From the NCBI GenBank assembly GCA_963765555.1, contig CAVXWX010000012.1, forward strand, positions 480,518-544,517: a stretch of DNA of 64,000 bases. The letters run 5' to 3'. The stretch is from JL08 sp963765555 (GTDB lineage: Bacteria > Pseudomonadota > Alphaproteobacteria > Rhodobacterales > Rhodobacteraceae). Under the pieces are notes generated by a model, which was not told the origin of the DNA, searched no databases, and saw nothing but the letters and a program-made list of their open reading frames with translations. The position numbers were made by a program, and so were the translations under genes. Shown piece by piece: positions 56,727-64,000 of this stretch (its first letter is position 1; every line of letters begins with the position of its first letter).

Positions 56727-57905
56727 TCAGAATTTTTGACCTAAGGACAGATATAAATAGCGGTCACCTTCATCATTGAGTGCGTAGTCCACGGCATAGT
56801 CGAGCGCAAACTTTTTGGACAAGCGAATGCGCAATCCAACGCCTCCTGCAACTGATATGTCTGTCAGAACATCTCCGATATCATCATTGGTACCTCCACC
56901 TCCGACAAAGGCAACATAGCCAAACCGATCATTGAAGTGACCTCGGTATTCGCCCTGAAGGGAGGCTGAATAATTTCCCAGAAAACTGAAGGCCGGAAAC
57001 CCTCTTACACCGTCAACCAACCCCAACCCGCAGGTGTCAAAAAATGGTGCATCCTCGCCCGCAGCGCAGAACACACCGCGCGCTGCAACTACACCGCTAT
57101 TGGACAATTCACGGTAGGCGGACCCAGAAGCGAGGAGTTTTAGATAGGACTTGGACGCAAGTTCAAATCTGTCTGAAAAGGCGCTGTCGATCTCCTTATT
57201 GTAAGATAGATCGAGGTCGGCCAGATAGCCTTGCGTTGGGTAAAATGTGTTATCGCGCGAGTCATATTCGACAAGGAAATGGACCTTCCCCAAGGTGATA
57301 TCTAGATCAGGCTGGAGAGTTGGTGGAAGCAGTGACAACAAATCACTGTCAATCCGGATGTCTGTATCCAGATATGAGAGTTGCACACCGAAGCTGAGGT
57401 TTTCTCGGGCGGTACGGCGAATGGTAAAAGATGCAAGTTCCCCGTCCTGATTCAGCGGCAAGTCCAGATCGCCAAAAACAGGAAGATCATAAAACACGTC
57501 CGCTTGTGCAGCCAAGGCAAATACGTTCCATTTTCCTTGGCCAAAATTGATGCTTGCGCCGCCACCCAGACCGGTGCTGCCGTTGGAGGACTCTAAGTTG
57601 GCCACTCCAAAACCAGAGGGCTTGGAGCCCGGAAGACTGAACAGATATCCTGCGCCAAGCGTTAAACCGCTACCAATGAGCGGACTGGAAAAAGGGATGG
57701 GCGCCACGATGACCGAGCCAAACCTGAACCCTGCTTCCGACTCGACGATGGTGTTGGGATTTGCGATTCCCGCCCCGTTTTTGATAACTTGTTGCGCTTG
57801 GGCCGGCATGGCGTACAACAAGCAAAGAAAAGCAATCACCAACCAGCAACCAAGATCGCGGTACTGTCGGTAAAGGACTTGGCCTCTTGCGAAAAGCTGT
57901 TTCAT
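56727..57905 (-). CDS. BamA-type outer-membrane beta-barrel without POTRA domains
   Basis: A 392-residue protein with a signal peptide (LVIAFLCLLYAMPAQAQ), then a D15/bacterial surface antigen type barrel: beta-rich alternation throughout, a VEYDSRDNTFYPTQGYLADLDLSY segment, a VRGFPAFSFLGNYSASLQGEYRGHF segment and a terminal aromatic residue (LGQKF). There are no POTRA repeats before the barrel; full BamA or TamA proteins have three to five. It is probably a stand-alone porin-like or lipid-handling barrel. The start at 57905 is preferred; a GTG at 57962 is possible. Confidence 0.82.
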   Translation of the reverse strand: MKQLFARGQVLYRQYRDLGCWLVIAFLCLLYAMPAQAQQVIKNGAGIANPNTIVESEAGFRFGSVIVAPIPFSSPLIGSGLTLGAGYLFSLPGSKPSGFGVANLESSNGSTGLGGGASINFGQGKWNVFALAAQADVFYDLPVFGDLDLPLNQDGELASFTIRRTARENLSFGVQLSYLDTDIRIDSDLLSLLPPTLQPDLDITLGKVHFLVEYDSRDNTFYPTQGYLADLDLSYNKEIDSAFSDRFELASKSYLKLLASGSAYRELSNSGVVAARGVFCAAGEDAPFFDTCGLGLVDGVRGFPAFSFLGNYSASLQGEYRGHFNDRFGYVAFVGGGGTNDDIGDVLTDISVAGGVGLRIRLSKKFALDYAVDYALNDEGDRYLYLSLGQKF

Positions 57906-57962
57906 CTCCGGTACAAAATTCCCCTCTTTTCCAAATGCATGGGGCGTCTCTTGTGTGTTCAC

Positions 57963-58067
57963 AGCGATCTCAACCGTCGTTTCGCCGACGAAAAAAATCC
58001 ACAGGATATGCTTTGGCTCGTTCTTTAAGTTTATGATAGCATTGTGAAGAATTTGGAGAGTAGGGAA
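57963..58067. promoter_or_regulatory. Divergent gap between the barrel and the small exported protein
   Basis: This short region must carry both promoters. The Shine-Dalgarno GGAGAGTAGGG precedes the rightward gene. I saw no clear operator. Confidence 0.3.
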
Positions 58068-58562
58068 ATGCGGATTACGGTTTTGTCCCTATGCATGTGT
58101 TGCACTCTTGCAAGGGCAGGAGATTTGCCAAGTTGGGCGGTTGTCGGAGATTGGAAAATACTGGTCAACGAAACCATTGGCCACAGTTGTTTTGCTCAAA
58201 AGGATTTTGATGACGGTACGCGGGTTCAAATCGGTTTTGATGTCCTTCGTAATGGCGGTTTCTTTGCGGCCTATAATGTGGACTGGACGCACATCCAAGA
58301 GGGCGAAACCGGCACGATAAAGTTTGAGTTCGGGGACGCCCGGTTTGCTGGTGACGCCGTTGGACGGATGAATGACGATCTTCCCGGCGGATATGCATTC
58401 TTCGACAATCCCAACTTCGTCGATGAATTTGCCAAGCGCAATTCCGTAAAATTCTCCGGCGAAAGTGGCGTTTGGTTTGAAATCAGTTTGTCCGGGACCC
58501 GGCAGGCTATAGCAGCTGTGCGAAACTGCCAGAAAGAACAACCATCTGTTCTGTCTGAATGA
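58068..58562 (+). CDS. Small exported protein of unknown function
   Basis: A 164-residue protein from the ATG at 58068, which has the better Shine-Dalgarno than the upstream GTG. A short signal peptide (MRITVLSLCMCCTLARA) is followed by a beta-rich domain: SWAVVGDWKILVNETIGHSCFAQKDFDDGTRVQIGF and similar strands. Two cysteines (in HSCFAQ and VRNCQKE) could form a disulfide. I do not recognise a family with certainty. It lies between the barrel gene and the AsmA-like gene and converges with the latter (9 bp). Confidence 0.7.
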   Translation: MRITVLSLCMCCTLARAGDLPSWAVVGDWKILVNETIGHSCFAQKDFDDGTRVQIGFDVLRNGGFFAAYNVDWTHIQEGETGTIKFEFGDARFAGDAVGRMNDDLPGGYAFFDNPNFVDEFAKRNSVKFSGESGVWFEISLSGTRQAIAAVRNCQKEQPSVLSE

Positions 58563-58571
58563 GGATTGCAG

Positions 58572-61307
58572 TCATTCCAATTGACGTGCATCCGGTCTGC
58601 AAGGCTCTCGATCGGGTTTCATCTTTCCCGCCATGTTACTAGTCTGTTGTATCTTCACATTTGGTCTAATCTTAAACTCTGGCTTGGAGAGACTTCCGGA
58701 AATACCAAAAGGCCAAGCCGTGCGGGCCCATGGTCTTCCAACTGGTCGCGGTTCTGCAATCAGACCTATCGTGCGCTTTCGCAAGTCCACATTGCCTGCT
58801 GCAACTACTTGAACTTTGCGGGTCTCTGCCACAAGCGGGTTCATGGTGACTTTGCCATTCTCAATACGGAGCGGTGCGGATACGCAAACGATATCCGTGT
58901 ACCCACCTGCCCGTTCCTTAGAAAAAAGCCATGGGAAAATTCCCAAACCCGAGAGCTCAAGCAAACTCGTTGCAATCCTTCCGTCCTTCACTTTGATTGA
59001 TGCATTCCCATACATCGAATTGACAAAGGATTTTGAGGAGTGCCGGTTGCCGGTCACGTCGAAGTTTGCGTTGAGTATTCCGGTTGCTCTGACGTCCAGG
59101 CCAACAGACGCCAGAATTTTCCCAAAGTCCCAGCCTCGTGTCGCGCCGGAAACGGATAGCAGGTCAGGCGTGCTCAAAAGATCCATCTTGGTGTCCAGCT
59201 GAATGAAACCGCCACCGTATTTGACCTCTAGCGGCCCAAGACGTGCTTTGCCTTTGTCTATGATCAACTCGCTTGCAATGCGAGAGATACCCTGCTGCCC
59301 AGTCAGTTTCTTGATGTCGATGCCAACGTCGAGATCAGTTTCAAGAAGCAGCTTCCTGAGCGTTATAAAATCAGCCAATTCTTTGTTTTGTGGCGGTAGA
59401 ACAAGAGGCTCGTAGTTTTTCTCAAGCACCAGCGGCTGGTATGCCTCCGGGCCGTCTTTTGTCGCTTGCTCGTCCTCTTGAGATCTGAAGAGATCTTGAA
59501 TTTCGGTGGCGGTCATGATGGCCTTACTAAGGTCTGTCAGTTTCAGCTCTTCACTGAAAACCCGGCCTCGGGCATATGCAATGCCATCTGTGTCAGCCAC
59601 CTTGAGGTTCGCTTCCACTCGCGAACTTCCTGCGCCGAGGCCAATGTCAATTTGCGAGTGACTGCCATTGTGTCTTACGGCACCGCTAAAGTGAAAAGGC
59701 CCCGTGTCGATCTTGCGCAAATTCAAGGCCTGCAAAAAACGGACGCCACTTTCGATGTCAAGGGCAACTTCCGCCGCTGCGCCTTGCAGAGTACTGATGT
59801 CAGCTATTGTGGCACTGGCGTTCAGATTCCAAAGCGACGTGTTCACAGATCGGGCTGCCAGTCGACGCAGGGTGATCGGGCCCTTGGAATCGTCAATCGT
59901 GAAGCCAACTTCCAGACTACCGAAAGACTGTGCATCCTGCGGACGAAGCCTTCGCAGGACAACGGGCGCAGGAACAGTGATCTGCCCTTCAAATCCATAG
60001 TCCTTGAGCTGCAAAACATTGCCGATACGACCTTGTGCACCGAGAAATGCACCGTCCTTCTGACCGGCCTGAATGGATACGTCCTGAAATGTGAGATACC
60101 CGTCTGGAGTTCGTTTGATGCCCCCGATGGCAACGGGGCCAAGTTCGTTCAGGCCTGCGTCAAAGGCATTTGTCCGCAGACGTACCTCTTCAAACTCCAG
60201 ATCGGACATGTCGCCCACAATTTTGGCGGAAATGCCAGTCAGAACTAAATCTCTGAGTGTACTTGCATTTTCAGGTGGGGAGGTTGGGGGATGAAACCGG
60301 GAGGTAACATTCAGGGTAATCCCTTCTGCCTCAAAAAAGTCTGTTATAGAGCCTTCGACCTTGGCCTGCTTGCCATCAGCAGTGTTAACAGCCGCGTCGA
60401 GTTTTTCAACGTGCAGTACATCGGACTGAAACGAGATGTCCGCACTCAATTCACCGCTCCCTGCAATAACAGGCTTCAGGCGCATTACTTCTAGTAAATC
60501 TCTGATTTCGCCAGTTTTGATGTCGAACTTACCCGTAAACTCACCTGCCTTTGCTTCGGGCTGGATATCGCCGTTAATGGCCACCGCCACTGCACCAAAG
60601 TTGAACTCCGTGAAGAAAGGCCCTGCATCAGGTATGTCAGCCGAGATGTCGAACGGCTGTTCGTTCACCGTTCCGCGGCCAGCGATGCCCAGCCCGCCGC
60701 TGATATCTTGCACGAAGTTTAGATGGTTAAGATCGAACACGAAGGAAAAGCCAGAGACTTGGTTGTCAATGACAAGCCCAACTGACCCGAAAGAGGCATT
60801 TTTCTTTAGAAAATATCGAAGGAGACGGATGCCGACGCTAGAGGCATTGGGTTTTTCTCCGACATCGCCAGTAGGGTCTAATACAGCCCTTTCGATATCT
60901 TGATTATTAGGCCTGACGGACCAGTTGGTGCTGCCGTCGCCTTGCGTCAGCAATTTGACCTGCAATCCGTCCAGCACAATTTCATCTGGCTGAAACTGGC
61001 CCCGCACCAGGGTCAGTAAGTTCAGATCAAATTTTAGACTGCCAAGCGTTGCCAGGGCGTCATCCCGGTCTCCGGATCCGGTGAGTTCCACACCCTTGAT
61101 CACCACCTCAGTGGTTGGACCAAGCGTAATCCTTGCGTCCTCTTTGACCACAAGAGGATAGCCGGCCGCATCAGACAGCAGATTTGAGGCAATCTGGATT
61201 TGCACCTGAGCGAAGAGAGGCACAGAGAAGAATAGCCAACCCAAGACCATTGTGAAGAATGCAAGCGCAATGAGCGCAAGCGTAAGCCTGAAGACTATCC
61301 TTTGCAA
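58572..61307 (-). CDS. AsmA-family inner-membrane protein
   Basis: A 911-residue protein with an N-terminal anchor (LALIALAFFTMVLGWLFF), a chorein-like N-terminus, a long beta-rich periplasmic body and an AsmA C-terminal domain: FVNSMYGNASIKVKDGRIATSLLELSGLGIF..., AETRKVQVVAAGNVDLRKRTIGLIAEP and FGISGSLSKPEFKIRP. AsmA-like proteins are thought to bridge the periplasm and move lipids or assist outer-membrane assembly. The neighbouring barrel could be a partner (inferred). The length is typical. No defect is visible. Confidence 0.9.
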   Translation of the reverse strand: MQRIVFRLTLALIALAFFTMVLGWLFFSVPLFAQVQIQIASNLLSDAAGYPLVVKEDARITLGPTTEVVIKGVELTGSGDRDDALATLGSLKFDLNLLTLVRGQFQPDEIVLDGLQVKLLTQGDGSTNWSVRPNNQDIERAVLDPTGDVGEKPNASSVGIRLLRYFLKKNASFGSVGLVIDNQVSGFSFVFDLNHLNFVQDISGGLGIAGRGTVNEQPFDISADIPDAGPFFTEFNFGAVAVAINGDIQPEAKAGEFTGKFDIKTGEIRDLLEVMRLKPVIAGSGELSADISFQSDVLHVEKLDAAVNTADGKQAKVEGSITDFFEAEGITLNVTSRFHPPTSPPENASTLRDLVLTGISAKIVGDMSDLEFEEVRLRTNAFDAGLNELGPVAIGGIKRTPDGYLTFQDVSIQAGQKDGAFLGAQGRIGNVLQLKDYGFEGQITVPAPVVLRRLRPQDAQSFGSLEVGFTIDDSKGPITLRRLAARSVNTSLWNLNASATIADISTLQGAAAEVALDIESGVRFLQALNLRKIDTGPFHFSGAVRHNGSHSQIDIGLGAGSSRVEANLKVADTDGIAYARGRVFSEELKLTDLSKAIMTATEIQDLFRSQEDEQATKDGPEAYQPLVLEKNYEPLVLPPQNKELADFITLRKLLLETDLDVGIDIKKLTGQQGISRIASELIIDKGKARLGPLEVKYGGGFIQLDTKMDLLSTPDLLSVSGATRGWDFGKILASVGLDVRATGILNANFDVTGNRHSSKSFVNSMYGNASIKVKDGRIATSLLELSGLGIFPWLFSKERAGGYTDIVCVSAPLRIENGKVTMNPLVAETRKVQVVAAGNVDLRKRTIGLIAEPRPVGRPWARTAWPFGISGSLSKPEFKIRPNVKIQQTSNMAGKMKPDREPCRPDARQLE

Positions 61308-62056
61308 TTTGGCATGCCCCTTCTGGCGATTTTAGTGTTCCGGTGTAGGGCACGTACATTATTGAAGTCAGGAGCCATCATTTCTGCCAGTTGAACGTCA
61401 GTGGTATTTCGCGGCATACTTGGTGCTCCGACCTTGCGTTGAGGTGCCCCTATTTTCCTAGACGCCTGCCGTGTCCAATTTCTGCTGTCCGATGCCATAG
61501 ACCCGGAACACATTGCTCGCAGCGTCCGAAGGCGATCTGTCGGAGTTCGTCCCGAGGTATTGAACCTGGGCATCGAACGCGAAAGATAGTTCGGTTCCGC
61601 GCTCAAGTTCCTTTTTCCAAGCTTGAAAGCCCTCCAGCGCGCCGTCGCTTTGGCAATCCGCAGTCGCTGCCAACATTCCAGCGACGCTATTTGGAATCAA
61701 CAAAATCATCATAACGCAGTTCTTGCGACAGAACTGCGACGGGCGCGGCCAGCGGCACGAACAGGACATAGGCAAATCTTTGCAGCCAAAATCTCCGACT
61801 TGGCGGGCCGTGCGACTCGAGCGAAAACTCATGTGTGACCGTTTCGATTGGGACATGGGTCCGACCAAAGCCCAACTCGGCAGAAACACAGAGTTCTAGT
61901 TTTTCGAGCGATGTCTCGGGCTCCGTATCTTAGATTTGACACGACAGGGGTTTGGCAAATAGCAGTCTTGTTTACTAAAAATCTCAACATACTTCATGGA
62001 CTCGTGCAGATTTTAGGATGGACCACAGATCATTTGCACGGGTCAACGAGGGTTGC
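61308..62056. other. Region between AsmA-like gene and amidohydrolase remnant
   Basis: About 750 bp with no confident gene. The clearest candidate is the leftward frame 61458-61712 (84 codons); the rest shows no strong coding signal and may be decayed sequence. Confidence 0.45.
61458..61712 (-). CDS. Possible small exported protein or gene relic
   Basis: An 84-residue frame: MMILLIPNSVAGMLAATADC could be a signal peptide, followed by FQAWKKELERGTELSFAFDA, vaguely like the start of lytic transglycosylases. No Shine-Dalgarno is visible. It could be a relic. I would not rely on it. Confidence 0.3.
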   Translation of the reverse strand: MMILLIPNSVAGMLAATADCQSDGALEGFQAWKKELERGTELSFAFDAQVQYLGTNSDRSPSDAASNVFRVYGIGQQKLDTAGV

Positions 62057-62606
62057 TTAATCGTCGCCGTCCAGAAGTGCTCCTGCTCCGGAGTCATCAT
62101 GCACGTCGATCGTGACCAGATCCGGGTTTACGCCGATCGTGTGTTCGTTCAGCCATTTGTTGACTTCAATTGTTTCGAAACGTCCGTTGGCTTCGACCGG
62201 AAAGCGTATGGCTTCACCCACCTTGACGGGCAGTACTTCATTTTCCTTGACCACAATCGTGCCGTTCACCACAACATAGGGAATGCCGGTGGTCGGAATG
62301 CCGTGCTCGCCAACGTTGAAGCCGGAATTTTCGCTTATCGTTTCGGGGTTAAAAATAGTGATGTCCGCAACCTTGCCTACCTGCAACCGGCCCCGTTCCT
62401 GCATGGCCACAATCCCGGTGTCGCCCAGGTGTTTGGCGACCCAGTAACTGGCCTGTGAAATGGTGAACATCAGGGGCACACCCTGTTCGCGGGCCATGCG
62501 GAAAGTGCGACCGCGCGTGCCTGAGGTTCTTGGGTGACCACGGTACTCGGTCCAGTCAAGCGTCCCAGGGCAACAGCTCACCGTCATCTCACAAGCCAGC
62601 CATGGC
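62057..62606 (-). pseudogene. 3' remnant of an amidohydrolase paralogue
   Basis: The frame FRMAREQGVPLMFTISQASY...VADITIFNPETI...GIPYVVVNGTIVV...VEANGRFETIEVNKW matches the C-terminal 150 residues of the next gene closely but not identically. Homology starts with DAMAG and DGELLPWDA at 62606-62550, in a frame broken near 62550-62595. No N-terminal part is present: the fragment begins at the stop codon of the neighbour. It is a truncated tandem paralogue. Confidence 0.75.
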
Positions 62607-62607
62607 A

Positions 62608-64000
62608 TCACTCGCTAAAGACGGAGTTGTCTTCTTCGGCATGGATAAGGGGTGGTACATTTATGGTGTGCTTACCTGTCCAACCGTTAACGTCAATTGG
62701 TTCAAAGCGTCCCTTTGCCTCTATGGGGAAGCGTATGGGTTGTCCTGGGAAAACTTCCTCCACCTTAGAATTGCGGACAACAATAGTCCCATTTACAATG
62801 ACATAGGGAATACCTACAGGTGGCAAACCATTTTCGCCTACTTTGTAGGTAGAACGTGGTGCTACATTTTCTGGGTCAAAAATAGTTATATCTGCGACCA
62901 TGCCTACCTGCATACGGCCCCGTTCATCCATTGCTTCAAGTCCGGTAGCACCTAAATATTTCGCTGAAAGATAGGTAAGCTGACTTAGAGTAAACATCAA
63001 TGGCACGCCTGCCTCTCGAGCTAAAGATAGAGTGGTAGAGTAAGTAGATGCGACGCGCGGATGTCCGGCAAATTTCGTAACATCAGTCTCCCATGGCCAA
63101 ACTTTTCCGTCTTTGTCAAAAGCAGGAAACGCATCAGAAGCTACAGTCATGCCAGGTACTTTTGTCCAATAAGGTAGCCAATCTTCACGTGCAGGAAAGA
63201 AAACGACAACAGACCTGCCGGGTTCTTTTTCAGAAAAATCGAGAAATTCGTCCTTGGTCAGATACTTATCTAATATTGGATCATAGATGGTTTCTTCGTA
63301 TTTATATCCATAATTGTCTTCCCAAATTTCCGGACGAAGGTAGTCAGCGGAAATCCCGGTCTGACCCGCAGTAAAGGGATAGTACTCTCCCCACATAATG
63401 TGCCCTTGTTCTCTCGCCATTTGTAGTTTTTCTTGATGCTCCCACCATCCATAGTCGTTATCATGACACAACAAAAGTGGGGCATTAAGTATGAGCGCAT
63501 TGGCGAAAACCTCATCAAAACCTATCTGAGCTTCAGTAGGTGTCTCGGAACTGAGGTGAAGGCGGTTGTGTACAGCGGTAAGACGTCCGTAACGAGAGGC
63601 AACTCGTTGTGCTTCAAACTGCTCATAAGTTGTTAAACCTCGTGCCATATAAGCGGCGCCTACACCAATACCAATTGCCCCTTCTCTTAAACCATCATCT
63701 AGAAGTTTCATTATCTCGTTCATCTGATCCACATTACTGCGGGTAACAGACCAGCCCTGCGTACCGTCTTTTGCGGTCAAATTAATATAGCCAAGAAGAT
63801 TTGTCAGATCTAACGGTTCATTATATTCGACCTCAGAATTGTGAACTAACATGCGGGCGCCAACATGGATGATACTTGAGCCATAGTTCACTTGCGCACC
63901 CCGTTTTGCCATGTTGTCATACCACTCACCAATCCGCGTGGCACCGTGTTCCAAATCCATGGCCGTAGTGATTTCGTCAGCAACGCCTAACTTTGCGCCG
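62608..64000 (-). CDS. Amidohydrolase-superfamily N-acyl-D-amino-acid deacylase-like enzyme (5' truncated by window)
   Basis: At least 464 residues are visible; the frame runs off the right edge. It has ITTAMDLEHGATRIGEWYD, IIHVGARMLVHN, a metal-ligand-like HNRLHL and CHDND, then VASDAFPAFD with the likely catalytic Asp, GHPRVAS and ITIFDPENVAP near the end, typical of D-aminoacylase/N-acyl-D-glutamate deacylase members of the amidohydrolase superfamily. The nucleotide composition is more AT-rich than the chromosomal core, suggesting recent transfer. The substrate is not established by sequence alone. Confidence 0.85.
   Translation of the reverse strand, partial: GAKLGVADEITTAMDLEHGATRIGEWYDNMAKRGAQVNYGSSIIHVGARMLVHNSEVEYNEPLDLTNLLGYINLTAKDGTQGWSVTRSNVDQMNEIMKLLDDGLREGAIGIGVGAAYMARGLTTYEQFEAQRVASRYGRLTAVHNRLHLSSETPTEAQIGFDEVFANALILNAPLLLCHDNDYGWWEHQEKLQMAREQGHIMWGEYYPFTAGQTGISADYLRPEIWEDNYGYKYEETIYDPILDKYLTKDEFLDFSEKEPGRSVVVFFPAREDWLPYWTKVPGMTVASDAFPAFDKDGKVWPWETDVTKFAGHPRVASTYSTTLSLAREAGVPLMFTLSQLTYLSAKYLGATGLEAMDERGRMQVGMVADITIFDPENVAPRSTYKVGENGLPPVGIPYVIVNGTIVVRNSKVEEVFPGQPIRFPIEAKGRFEPIDVNGWTGKHTINVPPLIHAEEDNSVFSE

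Overview
The window reads as a chromosomal segment of an alphaproteobacterium of the Rhodobacteraceae (Roseobacter-like). The evidence is the ccoNOQP-ccoGHIS layout with an FNR-type box, a ClpS-RsmC-like neighbourhood, a hemF/hemC/hemE group, a DinB with an N-terminal zinc-binding extension, a 16S-Ile-Ala-23S-5S-fMet rRNA operon, and GC-rich core genes with many ATGA start/stop overlaps.

Layout. 1-7.0 kb: end of the cbb3 oxidase operon (ccoQ, ccoP), two small leftward genes opposite a LysR regulator with a perfect dyad over its start codon, then the oxidase assembly genes ccoGHIS. 7.0-16.8 kb: a FAH-family hydrolase, a D,D-carboxypeptidase, a membrane protein, ClpS, an RsmC-like methyltransferase, an SDR lacking its catalytic lysine, and hemF, hemC and hemE. 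16.9-24.3 kb: a leftward seven-gene glycan operon (nucleotide-sugar dehydrogenase, four glycosyltransferases, a histidine phosphatase, a polysaccharide deacetylase) with consecutive 4-nt overlaps. 24.5-37.9 kb: a MscS channel, dinB, pyrF, clpB with a likely heat-shock promoter, a fasciclin protein, a DUF302 protein, a glutamate-synthase-like flavoprotein and msrPQ. 38.3-44.7 kb: an rRNA operon. 44.6-54.1 kb: a mobile zone with a serine recombinase abutting tRNA-fMet, a tandem tyrosine-recombinase module with an excisionase-like protein, a decayed IS6 element, a plasmid-partition (RepB-like) remnant and an IS21 istAB whose istA is fused to a foreign N-terminus. 54.5-61.3 kb: an envelope island (MscS channel, BamA-type barrel, small exported protein, AsmA-like protein). 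62.0-64.0 kb: an amidohydrolase, running off the window, and the 3' remnant of a paralogue.

The most unusual object is inside the 23S rRNA gene. Helix 25 carries an intervening sequence of about 620 nt, closed by a 21-nt near-perfect stem (41418-41438 with 42015-42035). It holds a complete ORF with its own Shine-Dalgarno for a PagL-like lipid A 3-O-deacylase, with the His-x-Ser...Glu catalytic spacing intact. If RNase III excises it, the excised rRNA fragment would itself be the mRNA of an outer-membrane lipid A-modifying enzyme. Helix 9 also carries a short intervening hairpin, as is known in alphaproteobacteria.

Several otherwise sound genes (ccoI with four shifts, two HAD phosphatases, a glycosyltransferase, the serine recombinase, the IS6 transposase) carry single-base frameshifts. 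Those in core genes look more like base-calling or assembly errors than genuine decay, so 'pseudogene' labels there are provisional.
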